NCBI RefSeq assembly: GCF_000238255.3
Contig: NZ_CP011039.1
Coordinates: 421,001-485,000, forward strand
DNA length: 64,000 nt
From: Pseudoalteromonas spongiae UST010723-006
GTDB lineage: Bacteria > Pseudomonadota > Gammaproteobacteria > Enterobacterales > Alteromonadaceae
Direction of reading: 5' to 3'
Positions 18,074-28,576 of the stretch are shown one piece after another; position 1 is the stretch's first letter, and the number at the start of each line of letters is the position of its first letter. A program made the position numbers and the translations under genes. The notes below the pieces were generated by a model. The model did no database searches. It saw only the letters and a list, made by a program, of their open reading frames with translations, and had not been told where the DNA came from.

Positions 18074-20209
18074 ATGTATCAAAGATGGGATGCCAAAGTG
18101 AAAACCAGCTTAAAACTCGTTTCTGCAGCTATTCTCGCGTCAATTTCAGCAACCAGTGTTGCTAATCAAGAACCAGACAATATTGAAGTTATTACTGTTA
18201 CTGGTGACTTTAAAAAAGAAAGTATTCAAACGTTAAGCGCAAGTGTGCATGTACTTGGTGAGCAAGATATTGCAATGCGTAATGCCGTGCATTTGGATGA
18301 AATGTTAAACACGGCTGCTAACGTTAATTATACGTCTGGCGCATCGCGCGGACGTTTTATTCAAATTCGTGGTATCGGTTTACGTTCGCAATTTGTTGAT
18401 CCGATTAATCCATCAGTAGGGTTATTAATTGATGGTATTAATTACTCTGGTTTAGGCGGAGCAGCGTTGTTGTTTGATACACAGCAAGCTGAGATTTACC
18501 GTGGTCCTCAGGGAACGCGTTTTGGCGCAGACGCTCTGGCAGGCATGATCCACATTGATACAAGTGAAGCTACAACAGATGGGCGCGCCAAGTTGCAGCT
18601 CGGCGCCGGAAATTACAATTCCTATAACCTAGGTATTGCTGCTGGTGGCGGTATTGATGATGTTGTTGGTATGCGTGCTAGCGTGTACCAAAATAGCTCA
18701 GATGGTTATGTTGATAACATTTACTTAAATGAGTCTACCCAAGATCAAGATGAACTGGTTGCACGCTTTAAAGCAAAAACAGATTTCAGCGATGTGTTTG
18801 TCAGCGAATTGAACTTACATTATATCGATATTGAAAATGGTTATGATGCCTTTACCCTCGATAATTCACGTAAATCAGTAGCTGATCAGCCAGGGCAAGA
18901 TAACCAAGAAAGTTACGGCGTTAGCTGGCGTAATAATTTTTCAGGTTTTGATAGTTTTGATATCAATTTCAATGTTAACGCGCTCAATGCTGATTTATTG
19001 TATAGCTACGATGAAGATTGGGTATGTAATGACCCAGAAGAAGCTGAGTTATGCAGTGCTGGTCTTCACCCTTGGGGCTATAGTTCGACCGATGCGTATG
19101 ATCGAGACCGTAAAGACCGTTCCGTTGAATTAAACGTGCAAAGCAAAGAAGGGACTTGGATTGGCGGCGTATATTATCAAAGCAAAGACGTTGACTTAAC
19201 ACGCGTTTATACATGGCAAGCACAAGACTTTGAGTCAAATTATCAAATAGATAATATTGCTGTATTTGGTCAATTAGAAACACGCATTGATGATCGTACG
19301 GTTTTGATTACGGGCGTGCGTGCAGAAAATTACCAAGGTGATTATTTTGATAACAATGGTTTTTCAGAATCAGTTGATGATTCAATGGTAGGCGGAAAAC
19401 TTGCACTTGAGCACCAAGTAAACCAGCAAGCGATGATCTATACCAGCCTCACAAGTGGTTACAAAGTGGGGGGCATTAATGGTGAAGCACTAGCAAAAGC
19501 TCGAGATGAAGGCGTAGATCAAAGTTTCTTTGAAACCATTAAATATTTTGACCCCGAGTATTTATGGAGTGGCGAGTTTGGCGTTAAAGGCATGTCTAAA
19601 GATAAGCGACTTGTACTTCGTTTAGCTGCGTTTTATATGTACCGCGATAATATGCAAGTTAAAGCGTACAAAGAATACAAAGCAAATGAGGCTTCAGAAC
19701 CTGTGTTTGTGGGCTATTTCGATAACGCAGCTAGTGGCCGTAACTACGGTATTGAAATCGATGGACGTTATCAATTAACCGACCGCATTAGTTTAAACGG
19801 TGCGGTAGGTTATTTACGTACGCGTATGGATGACTTTGTTAATGCAGATGGCGAGAGCAAAGATGGCCGCGAACAAGCACAAGCACCGCGCTACAACTAT
19901 GCCTTCTCGGCGCGTTTCGATGCAACCGATAACCTGTATGTTAATTTAGGCATTGAAGGCAAAGATGACTACTACTTCTCAGATAGTCACGACTCAAAGG
20001 CTGAAAGCGTAAATCTGGTTAATGCTAAGATTGGTTATAGCCGCAATGGATGGGAAGTAAGTGCTTGGGTACGTAATATGTTCAATCAAGATTACGCAAC
20101 TCGAGGTTTTGAGTTTGGTAATGACCCACGAGATTTTTACGAGACGCACACTTATGTGCAATTTGCTGAGCCGCGTATGGCAGGTGTAAGTTTTACCTAT
20201 CAGTATTAA
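18074..20209 (+). CDS. TonB-dependent outer-membrane receptor, probable thiamine(-related) uptake
   Basis: About 711 residues. An in-frame GTG at 18098 would begin directly with the signal peptide (KTSLKLVSAAILASISATSVA) and may be the true start; ATG 18074 has no visible ribosome site. The mature part opens with IEVITVTGDFKKES (TonB-box-like) and a plug domain (about 55-155: LDEMLNTAANVNY, FIQIRGIGLRSQF, AEIYRGPQGTRFGADALAG), followed by a beta-barrel ending in the aromatic F-T-Y-Q-Y. The three following genes look like thiamine binding, permease and kinase, so I infer thiamine or a precursor as ligand. No TPP riboswitch is seen in the 127-bp upstream gap. Confidence 0.85.
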   Translation: MYQRWDAKVKTSLKLVSAAILASISATSVANQEPDNIEVITVTGDFKKESIQTLSASVHVLGEQDIAMRNAVHLDEMLNTAANVNYTSGASRGRFIQIRGIGLRSQFVDPINPSVGLLIDGINYSGLGGAALLFDTQQAEIYRGPQGTRFGADALAGMIHIDTSEATTDGRAKLQLGAGNYNSYNLGIAAGGGIDDVVGMRASVYQNSSDGYVDNIYLNESTQDQDELVARFKAKTDFSDVFVSELNLHYIDIENGYDAFTLDNSRKSVADQPGQDNQESYGVSWRNNFSGFDSFDINFNVNALNADLLYSYDEDWVCNDPEEAELCSAGLHPWGYSSTDAYDRDRKDRSVELNVQSKEGTWIGGVYYQSKDVDLTRVYTWQAQDFESNYQIDNIAVFGQLETRIDDRTVLITGVRAENYQGDYFDNNGFSESVDDSMVGGKLALEHQVNQQAMIYTSLTSGYKVGGINGEALAKARDEGVDQSFFETIKYFDPEYLWSGEFGVKGMSKDKRLVLRLAAFYMYRDNMQVKAYKEYKANEASEPVFVGYFDNAASGRNYGIEIDGRYQLTDRISLNGAVGYLRTRMDDFVNADGESKDGREQAQAPRYNYAFSARFDATDNLYVNLGIEGKDDYYFSDSHDSKAESVNLVNAKIGYSRNGWEVSAWVRNMFNQDYATRGFEFGNDPRDFYETHTYVQFAEPRMAGVSFTYQY

Positions 20210-20260
20210 TTCAATTATAAGTAATGTGTTTGGGTTTCAGATGTGGCTGTTAGGCTCTTC

Positions 20261-20315
20261 TGAAACCTGAAACCTGAAACCTGAAACCTGAAACCTGAAA
20301 CCTGAAACCTGAAAG
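20261..20315. repeat. Heptanucleotide tandem repeat (TGAAACC)
   Basis: Seven perfect TGAAACC units (20261-20309) are followed by the partial unit TGAAAG. Upstream, GGGTTTCAG (20232-20240) can pair with the first unit, so the array may also form a hairpin after the receptor gene. The last unit runs into the first codons of the thiamine-binding gene. 7 bp is not a multiple of three, and TGA occurs in every frame across the array. Confidence 0.95.
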
Positions 20316-20563
20316 TAGAAATTAGTAAATATCCGTTGCACCAAGATTATATTCCATTTATCAAAGGGTTTATTGACCGTTTAAACGCGAACGCAAACCT
20401 AGAAGTGATTACTAACACCATGTCTACGCAGGTGTTTGGTAACTACGATGAGGTAATGAACGCAGTAACGCGCGAAATTAAACGTTCTCACCAAGAATTT
20501 GGTAAGGCAATTTTTGTGTGTAAATTTATTGGTGGTGATTTATCACCTAATAAAGAGGTGTAA
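20309..20563 (+). CDS. YkoF-like/MTH1187-family thiamine-binding protein with probable CTG start
   Basis: From a TTG at 20336 the protein lacks its first strand, but the frame continues upstream: CTG AAA GTA GAA ATT AGT gives LKVEISKYPLHQDYIPFI, matching the conserved first strand (VEIS-x-YPL) of this family. An in-frame TGA at 20303 blocks any longer product, so the start must be CTG 20309, a weaker internal codon, or TTG 20336. The rest (VITNTMSTQVFGNYDEVM, AIFVCKFIGGDL) is intact, 84 residues in all. Related proteins bind thiamine or hydroxymethylpyrimidine. The next gene starts right after its stop codon. Confidence 0.7.
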   Translation: MKVEISKYPLHQDYIPFIKGFIDRLNANANLEVITNTMSTQVFGNYDEVMNAVTREIKRSHQEFGKAIFVCKFIGGDLSPNKEV

Positions 20564-21178
20564 ATGGAATTTTTATCACAAGCCTTAAGCGGTTTTACAG
20601 CAATGAGCTATTGGGAATATATCGCGGTAGCGCTTGGCCTTGCTTACTTAGTGTTTGTGATGAAAGAAAGCTTGTGGGCGTGGCCCTGTGCCTTTGTAAG
20701 TACCTTTATTTACACTCTGCTATTTTGGAACGGTGCTTTATTAATGGAGTCATTGCTGAATTTTTATTATTTGGCAATGGCGGTTTATGGTTTCTATTGT
20801 TGGAAAAATGGTAAAGAAAAAAAAGAATTACCCATCTCAAGTTGGCAGTTTAATACCCACTTTATCATTATCACAGTAACCAGTTTAATTGCATTAGCCT
20901 TGGGTTATGTGATGGATAACTACACGCATGCAGATTTTGCTTACCTAGACTCCTTTACTACCTGTTTCGCGGTAATGACTACTTACTTAGTTGCCAAAAA
21001 GGTACTTGAAAACTGGCTTTACTGGCTAGTGATTGATGCGGCATCTATTTATCTGTATCTACAAAAAGGGTATTACCCAACAGTTGTACTATTTGCGATT
21101 TATACCGGTATGGTGATTTGGGGCTATTTGCAATGGCGCCAGCATTTTCAGCTGCAAAGAGATCAGGCTTTTGCTTAA
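20564..21178 (+). CDS. PnuC-family vitamin transporter (PnuT-like, probable thiamine)
   Basis: 204 residues with about seven hydrophobic segments. WEYIAVALGLAYLVFVMKES, WAWPCAFVSTFIYTLLFW and NFYYLAMAVYGFYCW follow the PnuC pattern (aromatic-rich helices with Asn and Tyr near the pore). PnuC proteins facilitate diffusion of vitamins, which are trapped by phosphorylation; here the next gene is a small-molecule kinase. The neighbouring YkoF-like protein and thiamine operon point to thiamine (PnuT) rather than nicotinamide riboside; that choice is inferred from context. No gap from the upstream gene, and 8 bp overlap with the downstream one. Confidence 0.85.
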   Translation: MEFLSQALSGFTAMSYWEYIAVALGLAYLVFVMKESLWAWPCAFVSTFIYTLLFWNGALLMESLLNFYYLAMAVYGFYCWKNGKEKKELPISSWQFNTHFIIITVTSLIALALGYVMDNYTHADFAYLDSFTTCFAVMTTYLVAKKVLENWLYWLVIDAASIYLYLQKGYYPTVVLFAIYTGMVIWGYLQWRQHFQLQRDQAFA

Positions 21179-21953
21179 TCAATGCCAAGACTATCTAGTT
21201 AAACTTGGTTTAGAGTTTGTAGCTAAAAAAGCGCTTTATCTTACTCAAGGTGTTAATAACACCTGTTTTCGGGTTGAAACCCAGTGTGGAAAAACTCTGC
21301 TATTAAAGCATTTTGATCGTGAAAATAACTTTAAAGTGACTTTAGTTGAGCAGCATTTAGCAAAAAAAGATGTTGTGCCAAACGTTATAGCGACTAGTGA
21401 AAAACATAAGCTGATTGCTTATCAATTTATTGAAAGCGTAGAGTTTAATAAATCGCTCCACCTTCAATCGTTAGTAGCAAAGTTAGTTGTTTTACATAAT
21501 TTGAATAGTGATTATGACTATGAAGAGATAAATCTAAGTACACTCTTTAGTAGTTACATTGAGCTAGCAGAATATAAAAATTATCAAACAACAATTAATC
21601 AATTACTTGCGAAGTTAAAAAATTACCCATATGAACTTGGCGTGTGTCATAACGACTTAGTGCGAGAAAATCTAATTTTTTCAAATAAAACGAGTTGGTT
21701 AATCGATTTTGAGTATGTGGGACTTAATGATGTTTACTTTGATTTGGCGGCGCTTTGTAGCTCACTAGCACTTAACCTTAGTGACAAAAAATATTTGTTA
21801 GCCTGCTATTTTAAGCAACCAAGCGTGTCGTCACAGCAATTAGAAAAGCTAGACTTATATCAGCAGCTTTACAATTTAATTTGTTATTTGTGGTATTTAA
21901 AGCATGGCTTTACAAGCCATGCTCAAGCGCTAAAACCGTTTATAAACGATTAA
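21171..21953 (+). CDS. Aminoglycoside/choline kinase-like phosphotransferase, probable thiamine kinase
   Basis: 260 residues from TTG 21171, with GATCAGG just upstream as ribosome site, overlapping the permease gene by 8 bp. The kinase core is visible: VNNTCFRVETQCGKTLLLKH (nucleotide loop and Lys), LGVCHNDLVRENLIF (catalytic H-N-D with downstream Asn) and SWLIDFEYVG (metal-binding Asp). The family includes ThiK, choline kinase and methylthioribose kinase. Following a PnuC-type permease it would trap the imported vitamin by phosphorylation, so thiamine kinase is the best inference. It ends tail-to-tail with the HTH gene, overlapping by 4 bp. Confidence 0.75.
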   Translation: MLNQCQDYLVKLGLEFVAKKALYLTQGVNNTCFRVETQCGKTLLLKHFDRENNFKVTLVEQHLAKKDVVPNVIATSEKHKLIAYQFIESVEFNKSLHLQSLVAKLVVLHNLNSDYDYEEINLSTLFSSYIELAEYKNYQTTINQLLAKLKNYPYELGVCHNDLVRENLIFSNKTSWLIDFEYVGLNDVYFDLAALCSSLALNLSDKKYLLACYFKQPSVSSQQLEKLDLYQQLYNLICYLWYLKHGFTSHAQALKPFIND

Positions 21954-22132
21954 ATACCACCAATACGTTCTGCTAATTCTTTATAGCGTTTAACGTCATC
22001 TTCGTTAAATTTAGCGTTGCCAGCATCGTCTTTTTCAGCAGCAATTAGCAAGCTCTCACGCTCTAAACGACGGACGCGTTCTTCTTTTACGCCAAGAAAT
22101 TCTGCAACTTGTTCTGTAGTCATTAATGCCAT
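21950..22132 (-). CDS. Small MerR/excisionase-type helix-turn-helix protein
   Basis: 60 residues with a strong ribosome site (AGGAG, 7 bases before the ATG). TTEQVAEFLGVKEERVRRLE is a winged-helix HTH_17 motif as in excisionases and MerR-like DNA-binding proteins, followed by a second helix (FNEDDVKRYKELAERI). It is a single domain with no effector part. It stands alone between the salvage cassette and a MITE-like repeat. It could regulate neighbouring genes or be a relic of a mobile element; neither is shown. Confidence 0.75.
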   Translation of the reverse strand: MALMTTEQVAEFLGVKEERVRRLERESLLIAAEKDDAGNAKFNEDDVKRYKELAERIGGI

Positions 22133-22150
22133 TTTGTTCTCCTAGTAATT

Positions 22151-22415
22151 AGGGTCTGTTGATCTTTAAAGTTCGTTTTTGCAGCAGTTTGACTGGCTTT
22201 TATACAAGGCAGAGGCTGCGTGGCATGGTTATTCCACGTAAGTCAGCCGATAACGCTGTAGAAAAGCCAATCAAGCGCTGCCTCTCGGCTCTTTTGAGCG
22301 CACTTTTCTTGTTGTTGTTCGATATTCGCTTAGATGACTAGGCCACACATCGAACGCCGCGATAAAAGCACGCTCAAAGAGAGCAAAAATAGAACCGCAA
22401 AGGTCAACAGACCCT
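22151..22415. mobile_element. MITE-like repeat, copy 1 (265 bp, no transposase)
   Basis: Ends are near-perfect terminal inverted repeats: AGGGTCTGTTGATCTTT on the left and AAAGGTCAACAGACCCT on the right, each bounded by an outer T/A. The whole element recurs in inverted orientation at 41464-41728 with identical length and high identity by eye. The inside can fold on itself (TTTGAGCG-CACTTTT against AAAAGCA-CGCTCAAAG). It lies between the HTH gene and tRNA-Arg. It carries no transposase, so movement would need an enzyme in trans. Confidence 0.85.
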
Positions 22416-22569
22416 AGGCATGCTTCAAGTGAATCTTTTAATTAAAGCGTTTTTTATTAAAAAATGCGAGTAAATTACAACTTAATTGTAACTATCTTGT
22501 TGATATATTAGCCAAGTGAGTTTCCATTCGCTGGTAATTCGAAGGTTTAGCCATTATTATTGTCGCCGT

Positions 22570-22644
22570 GCTCTCGTGGTGAAATGGATATCACGTGGCC
22601 CTCCGGAGGCCGAGTTCTAGGTTCGATCCCTAGCGAGAGCGCCA
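22570..22644 (+). tRNA. tRNA-Arg (anticodon CCG)
   Basis: The cloverleaf can be drawn fully: acceptor GCTCTCG/CGAGAGC, D-stem GTGA/TCAC, anticodon stem TGGCC/GGCCG with loop CTCCGGA (anticodon CCG, reading CGG), T-stem CTAGG/CCTAG with TTCGATC loop, discriminator G and encoded CCA. It is a single-copy gene between the MITE and the thiC leader. The 154 bp before it contain a TTACAA-N5-TTGTAA palindrome and a TATATT box but no convincing complete promoter. Confidence 0.97.
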
Positions 22645-22701
22645 ATTCTTATTTGGCACAGTCAATTACTTCTCCATTGGTCTTATCAGCTTAATCTTTT
22701 A

Positions 22702-22730
22702 TTGCGTCGTTTAGAATAAACGCATAGAAT
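22702..22730 (+). promoter_or_regulatory. Sigma-70 promoter of the thi operon
   Basis: TTGCGT (22702-22707), a 17-bp spacer and TAGAAT (22725-22730) place transcription initiation near 22737, immediately before the first paired bases of the TPP riboswitch at 22741. Confidence 0.65.
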
Positions 22731-22740
22731 TCAATCGTTA

Positions 22741-22840
22741 CTTGTCGGAGTGCCTTTTACTTTTTGAGTAAAACTAAGGCTGAGATCGCATAAGCGGGAT
22801 CCGTGAACCTGAATAGATTAGAATCTACGTAGGAAACAAG
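22741..22840 (+). promoter_or_regulatory. TPP riboswitch (THI element) upstream of thiC
   Basis: The conserved THI-box elements are present in order: outer stem CTTGT/ACAAG, GTCGGAGTGCC, a variable P3 hairpin, GGCTGAGAT, GCGGGATCCGTGAACCTGA and CTACGTAGGAAACAAG. The following leader (22841-22995) contains a GGCAAGC/GTTTGCC hairpin and the thiC ribosome site AAAGGTG. TPP binding would therefore reduce thiC-thiF expression, probably by changing pairing in this leader; translational and transcriptional control cannot be separated by eye. Confidence 0.95.
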
Positions 22841-22986
22841 CAGCTTGGTGGCAAGCGTTTGTTTGCCATTTGGCAAAAAACCTTTTCACTGTTGTCTTAA
22901 TTATATTAAGAACTGCCTCCTAGGCGCTGTGTGCGCTTCAATCATCACGAACTTTGGCAAGACCGTCACTCGATTTAATTATTTAA

Positions 22987-24954
<1,968 letters not shown>

Positions 24955-24969
24955 ATCAGCAATAAGTAT

Positions 24970-25003
24970 TCAGAATTCAGTAAGTAAAACTGCTGAATTC
25001 TGA
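24970..25003 (+). promoter_or_regulatory. Inverted repeat between thiC and thiO
   Basis: TCAGAATTCAG (24970-24980) and CTGAATTCTGA (24993-25003) form a perfect 11-bp stem with a 12-base loop. There is no T-run, so it is not a normal terminator; it may stabilise the 3' end of thiC mRNA or attenuate expression of the rest of the operon. Confidence 0.6.
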
Positions 25004-25029
25004 TACATATTTAACTGCATGGACGTACT

Positions 25030-26031
25030 ATGACAGCAAGTTCACAGCGAAAAAAAATAGCGATTTTAGGTTACGGTTTAACGGGGCGTTTAGCGGCATT
25101 GCAGCTTTATCAGCAGCATCAAGTATCGGTATTTGAGTCAGGTAAAGTGAGCGGTGAGCAAAGTGCAGGTTTTGTCGCCGCGGCTATGCTTGCGCCGTTA
25201 GCCGAATCGGTTCTATGTGAAGCTGATTTAGCCGAGCTTGGCATGCAGGCGATGCCACTGTGGCAGTCGATTATCGAGATGTTAGATGAGCCGGTGTTTT
25301 TCCAACAACATGGCAGCTTAGTGGTTGCACATCTGCAAGATAAAGGTGACTTAGACTCGTTTACTAATCGCTTAAAGCCAATTGCAGAGCAAAGTGCACA
25401 ACACCTTAATAGTGCGCAGCTTGCCGAGCTGGAACCCGCACTTTCAGGGCGTTTTCATCAAGGTATTTACTTGCCATGCGAAGGTCAGCTTGATAACCGT
25501 GCGTTTTATGCGGCAAGTTACCAACAAGTAAAAGACAAGGTCACTTTCTTTGAGTCGTTTTCAGGCAATATTAACGAAAACCACTTTGATATGATTTTGG
25601 ATTGCCGCGGTTTAGGCGCTAAACCTTCGCTTCAAAACCTTCGCGGTGTACGCGGTGAGGTGGTGCGCTTATATGCACCAGAAGTGTCGCTTAATCGCCC
25701 TGTGCGATTAATGCACCCGCGCTATCCAATCTATATTGTGCCAAAGCCGAATCATGAATTTGTAATTGGCGCGACAGAAATTGAATCGCAATCAACAAAG
25801 CCAATGACGCTGCGTTCAGCAATGGAGTTGTTGTCAGCTGCATACACAGTGCACAGTGGCTTTGCTGAAGCCGAAATACTTGAGATGCAAGCAGGGCTAA
25901 GGCCAAGCCTGCCCGATAACCGCCCATTGGTTGAAAAACAGGGTAAGCGCATTGTGATTAATGGCTTGTATAGACATGGTTATTTACTGGCGCCAAAAGT
26001 GGTTGAAATGGCGCTTGAGCAGATTAACTAA
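25030..26031 (+). CDS. thiO: Glycine oxidase for thiazole synthesis
   Basis: 333 residues of the DAO family. IAILGYGLTGRLAALQLY is the FAD-binding GxGxxG motif followed by VSVFES (acidic end of the strand). LRGVRGEVVRL, HPRYPIYIVPKP and the C-terminal GLRPSLPDNRPLVEKQG and NGLYRHGYLLAPKV are ThiO/GlyOx segments. It oxidises glycine to dehydroglycine for ThiG, using oxygen, in place of ThiH. No thiH is present in the operon, so this pathway is aerobic. Confidence 0.92.
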   Translation: MTASSQRKKIAILGYGLTGRLAALQLYQQHQVSVFESGKVSGEQSAGFVAAAMLAPLAESVLCEADLAELGMQAMPLWQSIIEMLDEPVFFQQHGSLVVAHLQDKGDLDSFTNRLKPIAEQSAQHLNSAQLAELEPALSGRFHQGIYLPCEGQLDNRAFYAASYQQVKDKVTFFESFSGNINENHFDMILDCRGLGAKPSLQNLRGVRGEVVRLYAPEVSLNRPVRLMHPRYPIYIVPKPNHEFVIGATEIESQSTKPMTLRSAMELLSAAYTVHSGFAEAEILEMQAGLRPSLPDNRPLVEKQGKRIVINGLYRHGYLLAPKVVEMALEQIN

Positions 26032-26040
26032 GAGTGCAAA

Positions 26041-26238
26041 ATGAATGTAATAATTAATGGCGAAAAGCGCGATGTTGAAAGCAATACGACGTTGCTTGCT
26101 CTGCTAGCGAAGTTGGGTGCTAGCGAACCCTACGCGGTTGCAGTAAATCAAAGCTTTGTGCCGCGTGAACAATGCGAAGGCATCACTTTGACTGATGGCG
26201 ATCAGATTGAAATTCTCTCGCCAATACAGGGGGGGTAA
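26041..26238 (+). CDS. thiS: Sulfur-carrier protein ThiS
   Basis: 65 residues with the ubiquitin-like fold: [47 protein letters not shown]. The obligatory C-terminal Gly-Gly is encoded by a run of seven G (26229-26235), where ThiF adenylates and sulfur is attached. The stop overlaps the thiG start by one base (TAATG), implying coupled translation. It donates sulfur to the thiazole ring. Confidence 0.95.
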   Translation: MNVIINGEKRDVESNTTLLALLAKLGASEPYAVAVNQSFVPREQCEGITLTDGDQIEILSPIQGG

Positions 26239-27023
26239 TGGATAAACCGTTAACTATTTATGGGCAAACGCTGTCGAGCCGTTTATTTATTGGCTCAGCC
26301 TTGTATCCATCTCCTGCAGTAATGAAGCAGTCAATTGAGGCATCGGGTGCAGAGGTGGTGACGGTATCATTGCGTAGGCAAGGTACCCTTGAAGCAGGTA
26401 ATGATTTTTGGCAATTGATCAAAGATACCGGCCTAAAAGTATTACCCAATACCGCAGGTTGCCACAGTGTGCAAGAGGCCGTAACCCTTGCCAAAATGTG
26501 CCGCGAAGTGTTTCAAACTAATTGGGTTAAGCTCGAGCTTATTGGCGATGAGTACAATTTACAGCCAGACCCCATTGGCTTACTTGAAGCGACAAAACAA
26601 CTAATCGATGACGGTTTTGAAGTTTTACCCTATTGCACTGATGACTTAGTTATTTGCCAAAAATTAGTCGATTTAGGGTGTGAAGTACTGATGCCGTGGG
26701 GCGCACCAATTGGTACAGGTAAAGGGTTGTTAAATCCGTATGCGTTAAAAACCATTCGCGAGCGCTTACCCAATACCACTTTGCTAGTGGATGCAGGACT
26801 GGGCTTACCTTCACACGCAGCAACGGCAATGGAAATGGGGTATGATGCAGTATTATTAAATAGTGCGGTAGCGCAAGCGGGCGACCCAATTGCAATGGCA
26901 AAGGCATTTTCACTTGCGGTAGACGCAGGCAGAATCGCTTATGAAGCTAAAGCAATGCCCGAAAAAGAGGTTGCAAAACCGTCAACCCCAACAATGGGCA
27001 TGCCTTTTTGGCATCAGCAGTAA
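26238..27023 (+). CDS. thiG: Thiazole synthase
   Basis: 261 residues, typical length. [20 protein letters not shown] and VVTVSLRR are the first barrel strands; [18 protein letters not shown] contains the Schiff-base lysine (Lys98); [17 protein letters not shown] and [20 protein letters not shown] follow. It condenses deoxyxylulose 5-phosphate, dehydroglycine and ThiS thiocarboxylate to the thiazole phosphate. It forms a complex with ThiS, encoded immediately upstream. Confidence 0.96.
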   Translation: MDKPLTIYGQTLSSRLFIGSALYPSPAVMKQSIEASGAEVVTVSLRRQGTLEAGNDFWQLIKDTGLKVLPNTAGCHSVQEAVTLAKMCREVFQTNWVKLELIGDEYNLQPDPIGLLEATKQLIDDGFEVLPYCTDDLVICQKLVDLGCEVLMPWGAPIGTGKGLLNPYALKTIRERLPNTTLLVDAGLGLPSHAATAMEMGYDAVLLNSAVAQAGDPIAMAKAFSLAVDAGRIAYEAKAMPEKEVAKPSTPTMGMPFWHQQ

Positions 27024-27059
27024 ATCGCATAACATAAATCAGCTTAAAATTGGGATCTA

Positions 27060-28574
27060 ATGGGTAATTTAATTTGGACTATTGCTGGCTCTGACGCTGG
27101 TGGCGGCGCGGGAATTCAAGCCGATATAAAAGCAGCGCAAAGTTTTGGTGTACATGCATGTAACGTGATTACCGCACTTACAGCGCAAAATAGCATGGGC
27201 GTTGAAGAGATTAATGGCGTTGCAATCAAGGTGATTGAATCCCAGCTTGACGCCCTTGAGCAAGATGTACAACCTAAAGTGATTAAAATTGGCATGCTTG
27301 CCAATGAACAGCAAGTAGAGTTTATTGCTAATACACTTAAACGCTACAAAACCACATGGCAAACGCCACCAGTTGTTGTTTACGACCCTGTAGCGGTAGC
27401 CTCAAGCGGTGATAGCTTAACCGAAGAAGATATTCTACCGGCAATTAAAACCCATTTATTACCACAAGTAGATGTGATCACCCCTAATACCCGAGAAACC
27501 CAAATTCTTACCGGTGTGTATCTAATTGGCCCAAGCGCAGTACAAGATGCAGCGAAAGCGTTTAATGAATTAGGTGTACCAAGTGTGCTGATAAAAGGCG
27601 GGCATTGGGATTACCCTAAAGGCTATTGCATCGATTATGGTGCTCATCAAGGTGAAGAGTATTGGTTAGGCAATAAAGCTGTTAACACACCGCACAGTCA
27701 TGGTACTGGGTGTGCCTTTGCTTCTAGTATTGCAGCCAATCTCGCGAAAGACTATCCGCTGAAAGATGCCTTTATTCTTGCTAAAGCCTACATTAATCAA
27801 GGATTAAAACATGCAACACGCTTTGGTCAAGGTATCGGCCCTGTGGCTCATTGTGGTTTCCCCCACGATATCAATGATTACCCAGAAGTAATTGAAGCGG
27901 ATTCGTGGCTAGGTCAGGAACTAGATCTAGAAATGGATTCTGAGCAAGTTAGCGCCCGTGATTTTGCAAAAATAGAAACGCGTAATTTAGGTATTTACCC
28001 CGTGGTTGATTCCGTTGATTGGATTGAACGCTGCTTAAAAGCGGGCATTAAAACCATTCAGCTGCGTATCAAAGATAGTAGCGATGCTGATCTTGAAGAA
28101 AAAATCGCAACCGCGATTACCCTTGGTAAAAAATACGACGCGCGCTTATTTATCAATGACTACTGGCAATTAGCGATAAAGCATGGTGCTTACGGTATTC
28201 ACCTTGGCCAAGAAGATATTTCAGTCGCTAATTTGGCTGAAATCAAACAAGCGGGTATTCGCTTAGGTGTATCTACCCATGGTTTTTATGAAATGCTGCG
28301 CGCGCATAATTATCGCCCAAGTTATCTAGCCTTTGGTGCAATTTATCCAACCACAACTAAAGATATGACGGGGCAAATTCAAGGCCTAGAAAAGTTAAAA
28401 CACTTTGTACCACTAATGCATGATTACCCTGTCGTGGCAATTGGTGGAATAGACTTAGCCCGTGCTGAAGAGGTTGCAAAAACTGGCGTTGGCAGTATTG
28501 CCGTTGTGCGCGCAATTACAGAAGCAGCTGACCCGGAAGCGGCCATTGTTGAACTTGAAAGTGTATTGAAGTAA
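27060..28574 (+). CDS. thiDE: Fused HMP-P kinase / thiamine-phosphate synthase
   Basis: 504 residues. Residues 1-265 are Thi[64 protein letters not shown] (anion hole and catalytic base). After a linker, residues 310-504 are Thi[67 protein letters not shown] and VVAIGGIDL. The first half phosphorylates HMP-P, the second joins HMP-PP and thiazole phosphate. Fusion of the two steps is known in several Alteromonadales. The gene sits between thiG and thiF. Confidence 0.95.
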   Translation: MGNLIWTIAGSDAGGGAGIQADIKAAQSFGVHACNVITALTAQNSMGVEEINGVAIKVIESQLDALEQDVQPKVIKIGMLANEQQVEFIANTLKRYKTTWQTPPVVVYDPVAVASSGDSLTEEDILPAIKTHLLPQVDVITPNTRETQILTGVYLIGPSAVQDAAKAFNELGVPSVLIKGGHWDYPKGYCIDYGAHQGEEYWLGNKAVNTPHSHGTGCAFASSIAANLAKDYPLKDAFILAKAYINQGLKHATRFGQGIGPVAHCGFPHDINDYPEVIEADSWLGQELDLEMDSEQVSARDFAKIETRNLGIYPVVDSVDWIERCLKAGIKTIQLRIKDSSDADLEEKIATAITLGKKYDARLFINDYWQLAIKHGAYGIHLGQEDISVANLAEIKQAGIRLGVSTHGFYEMLRAHNYRPSYLAFGAIYPTTTKDMTGQIQGLEKLKHFVPLMHDYPVVAIGGIDLARAEEVAKTGVGSIAVVRAITEAADPEAAIVELESVLK

Positions 28575-28576
28575 TC

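Noticed and set aside
17947..18097. Possible TPP riboswitch before the TonB receptor
   Set aside because: None of the THI-box core strings (CTGAGA, GAACCTGA) occurs in the gap.
20261..20315. CRISPR-like array
   Set aside because: Units of 7 bp are contiguous without spacers, and no cas gene is present.
22159..22341. 60-codon frame in MITE copy 1 with a homologous frame in copy 2 (41538-41720, minus)
   Set aside because: The similarity follows from the shared DNA repeat; there is no ribosome site and the protein has no recognisable features. The same frame being open in both copies is worth remembering but not enough to call a gene.
22475..22492. TTACAA-N5-TTGTAA palindrome upstream of tRNA-Arg
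   Set aside because: Short, AT-rich and without a partner site; could be chance. No full promoter could be fitted with proper spacing.
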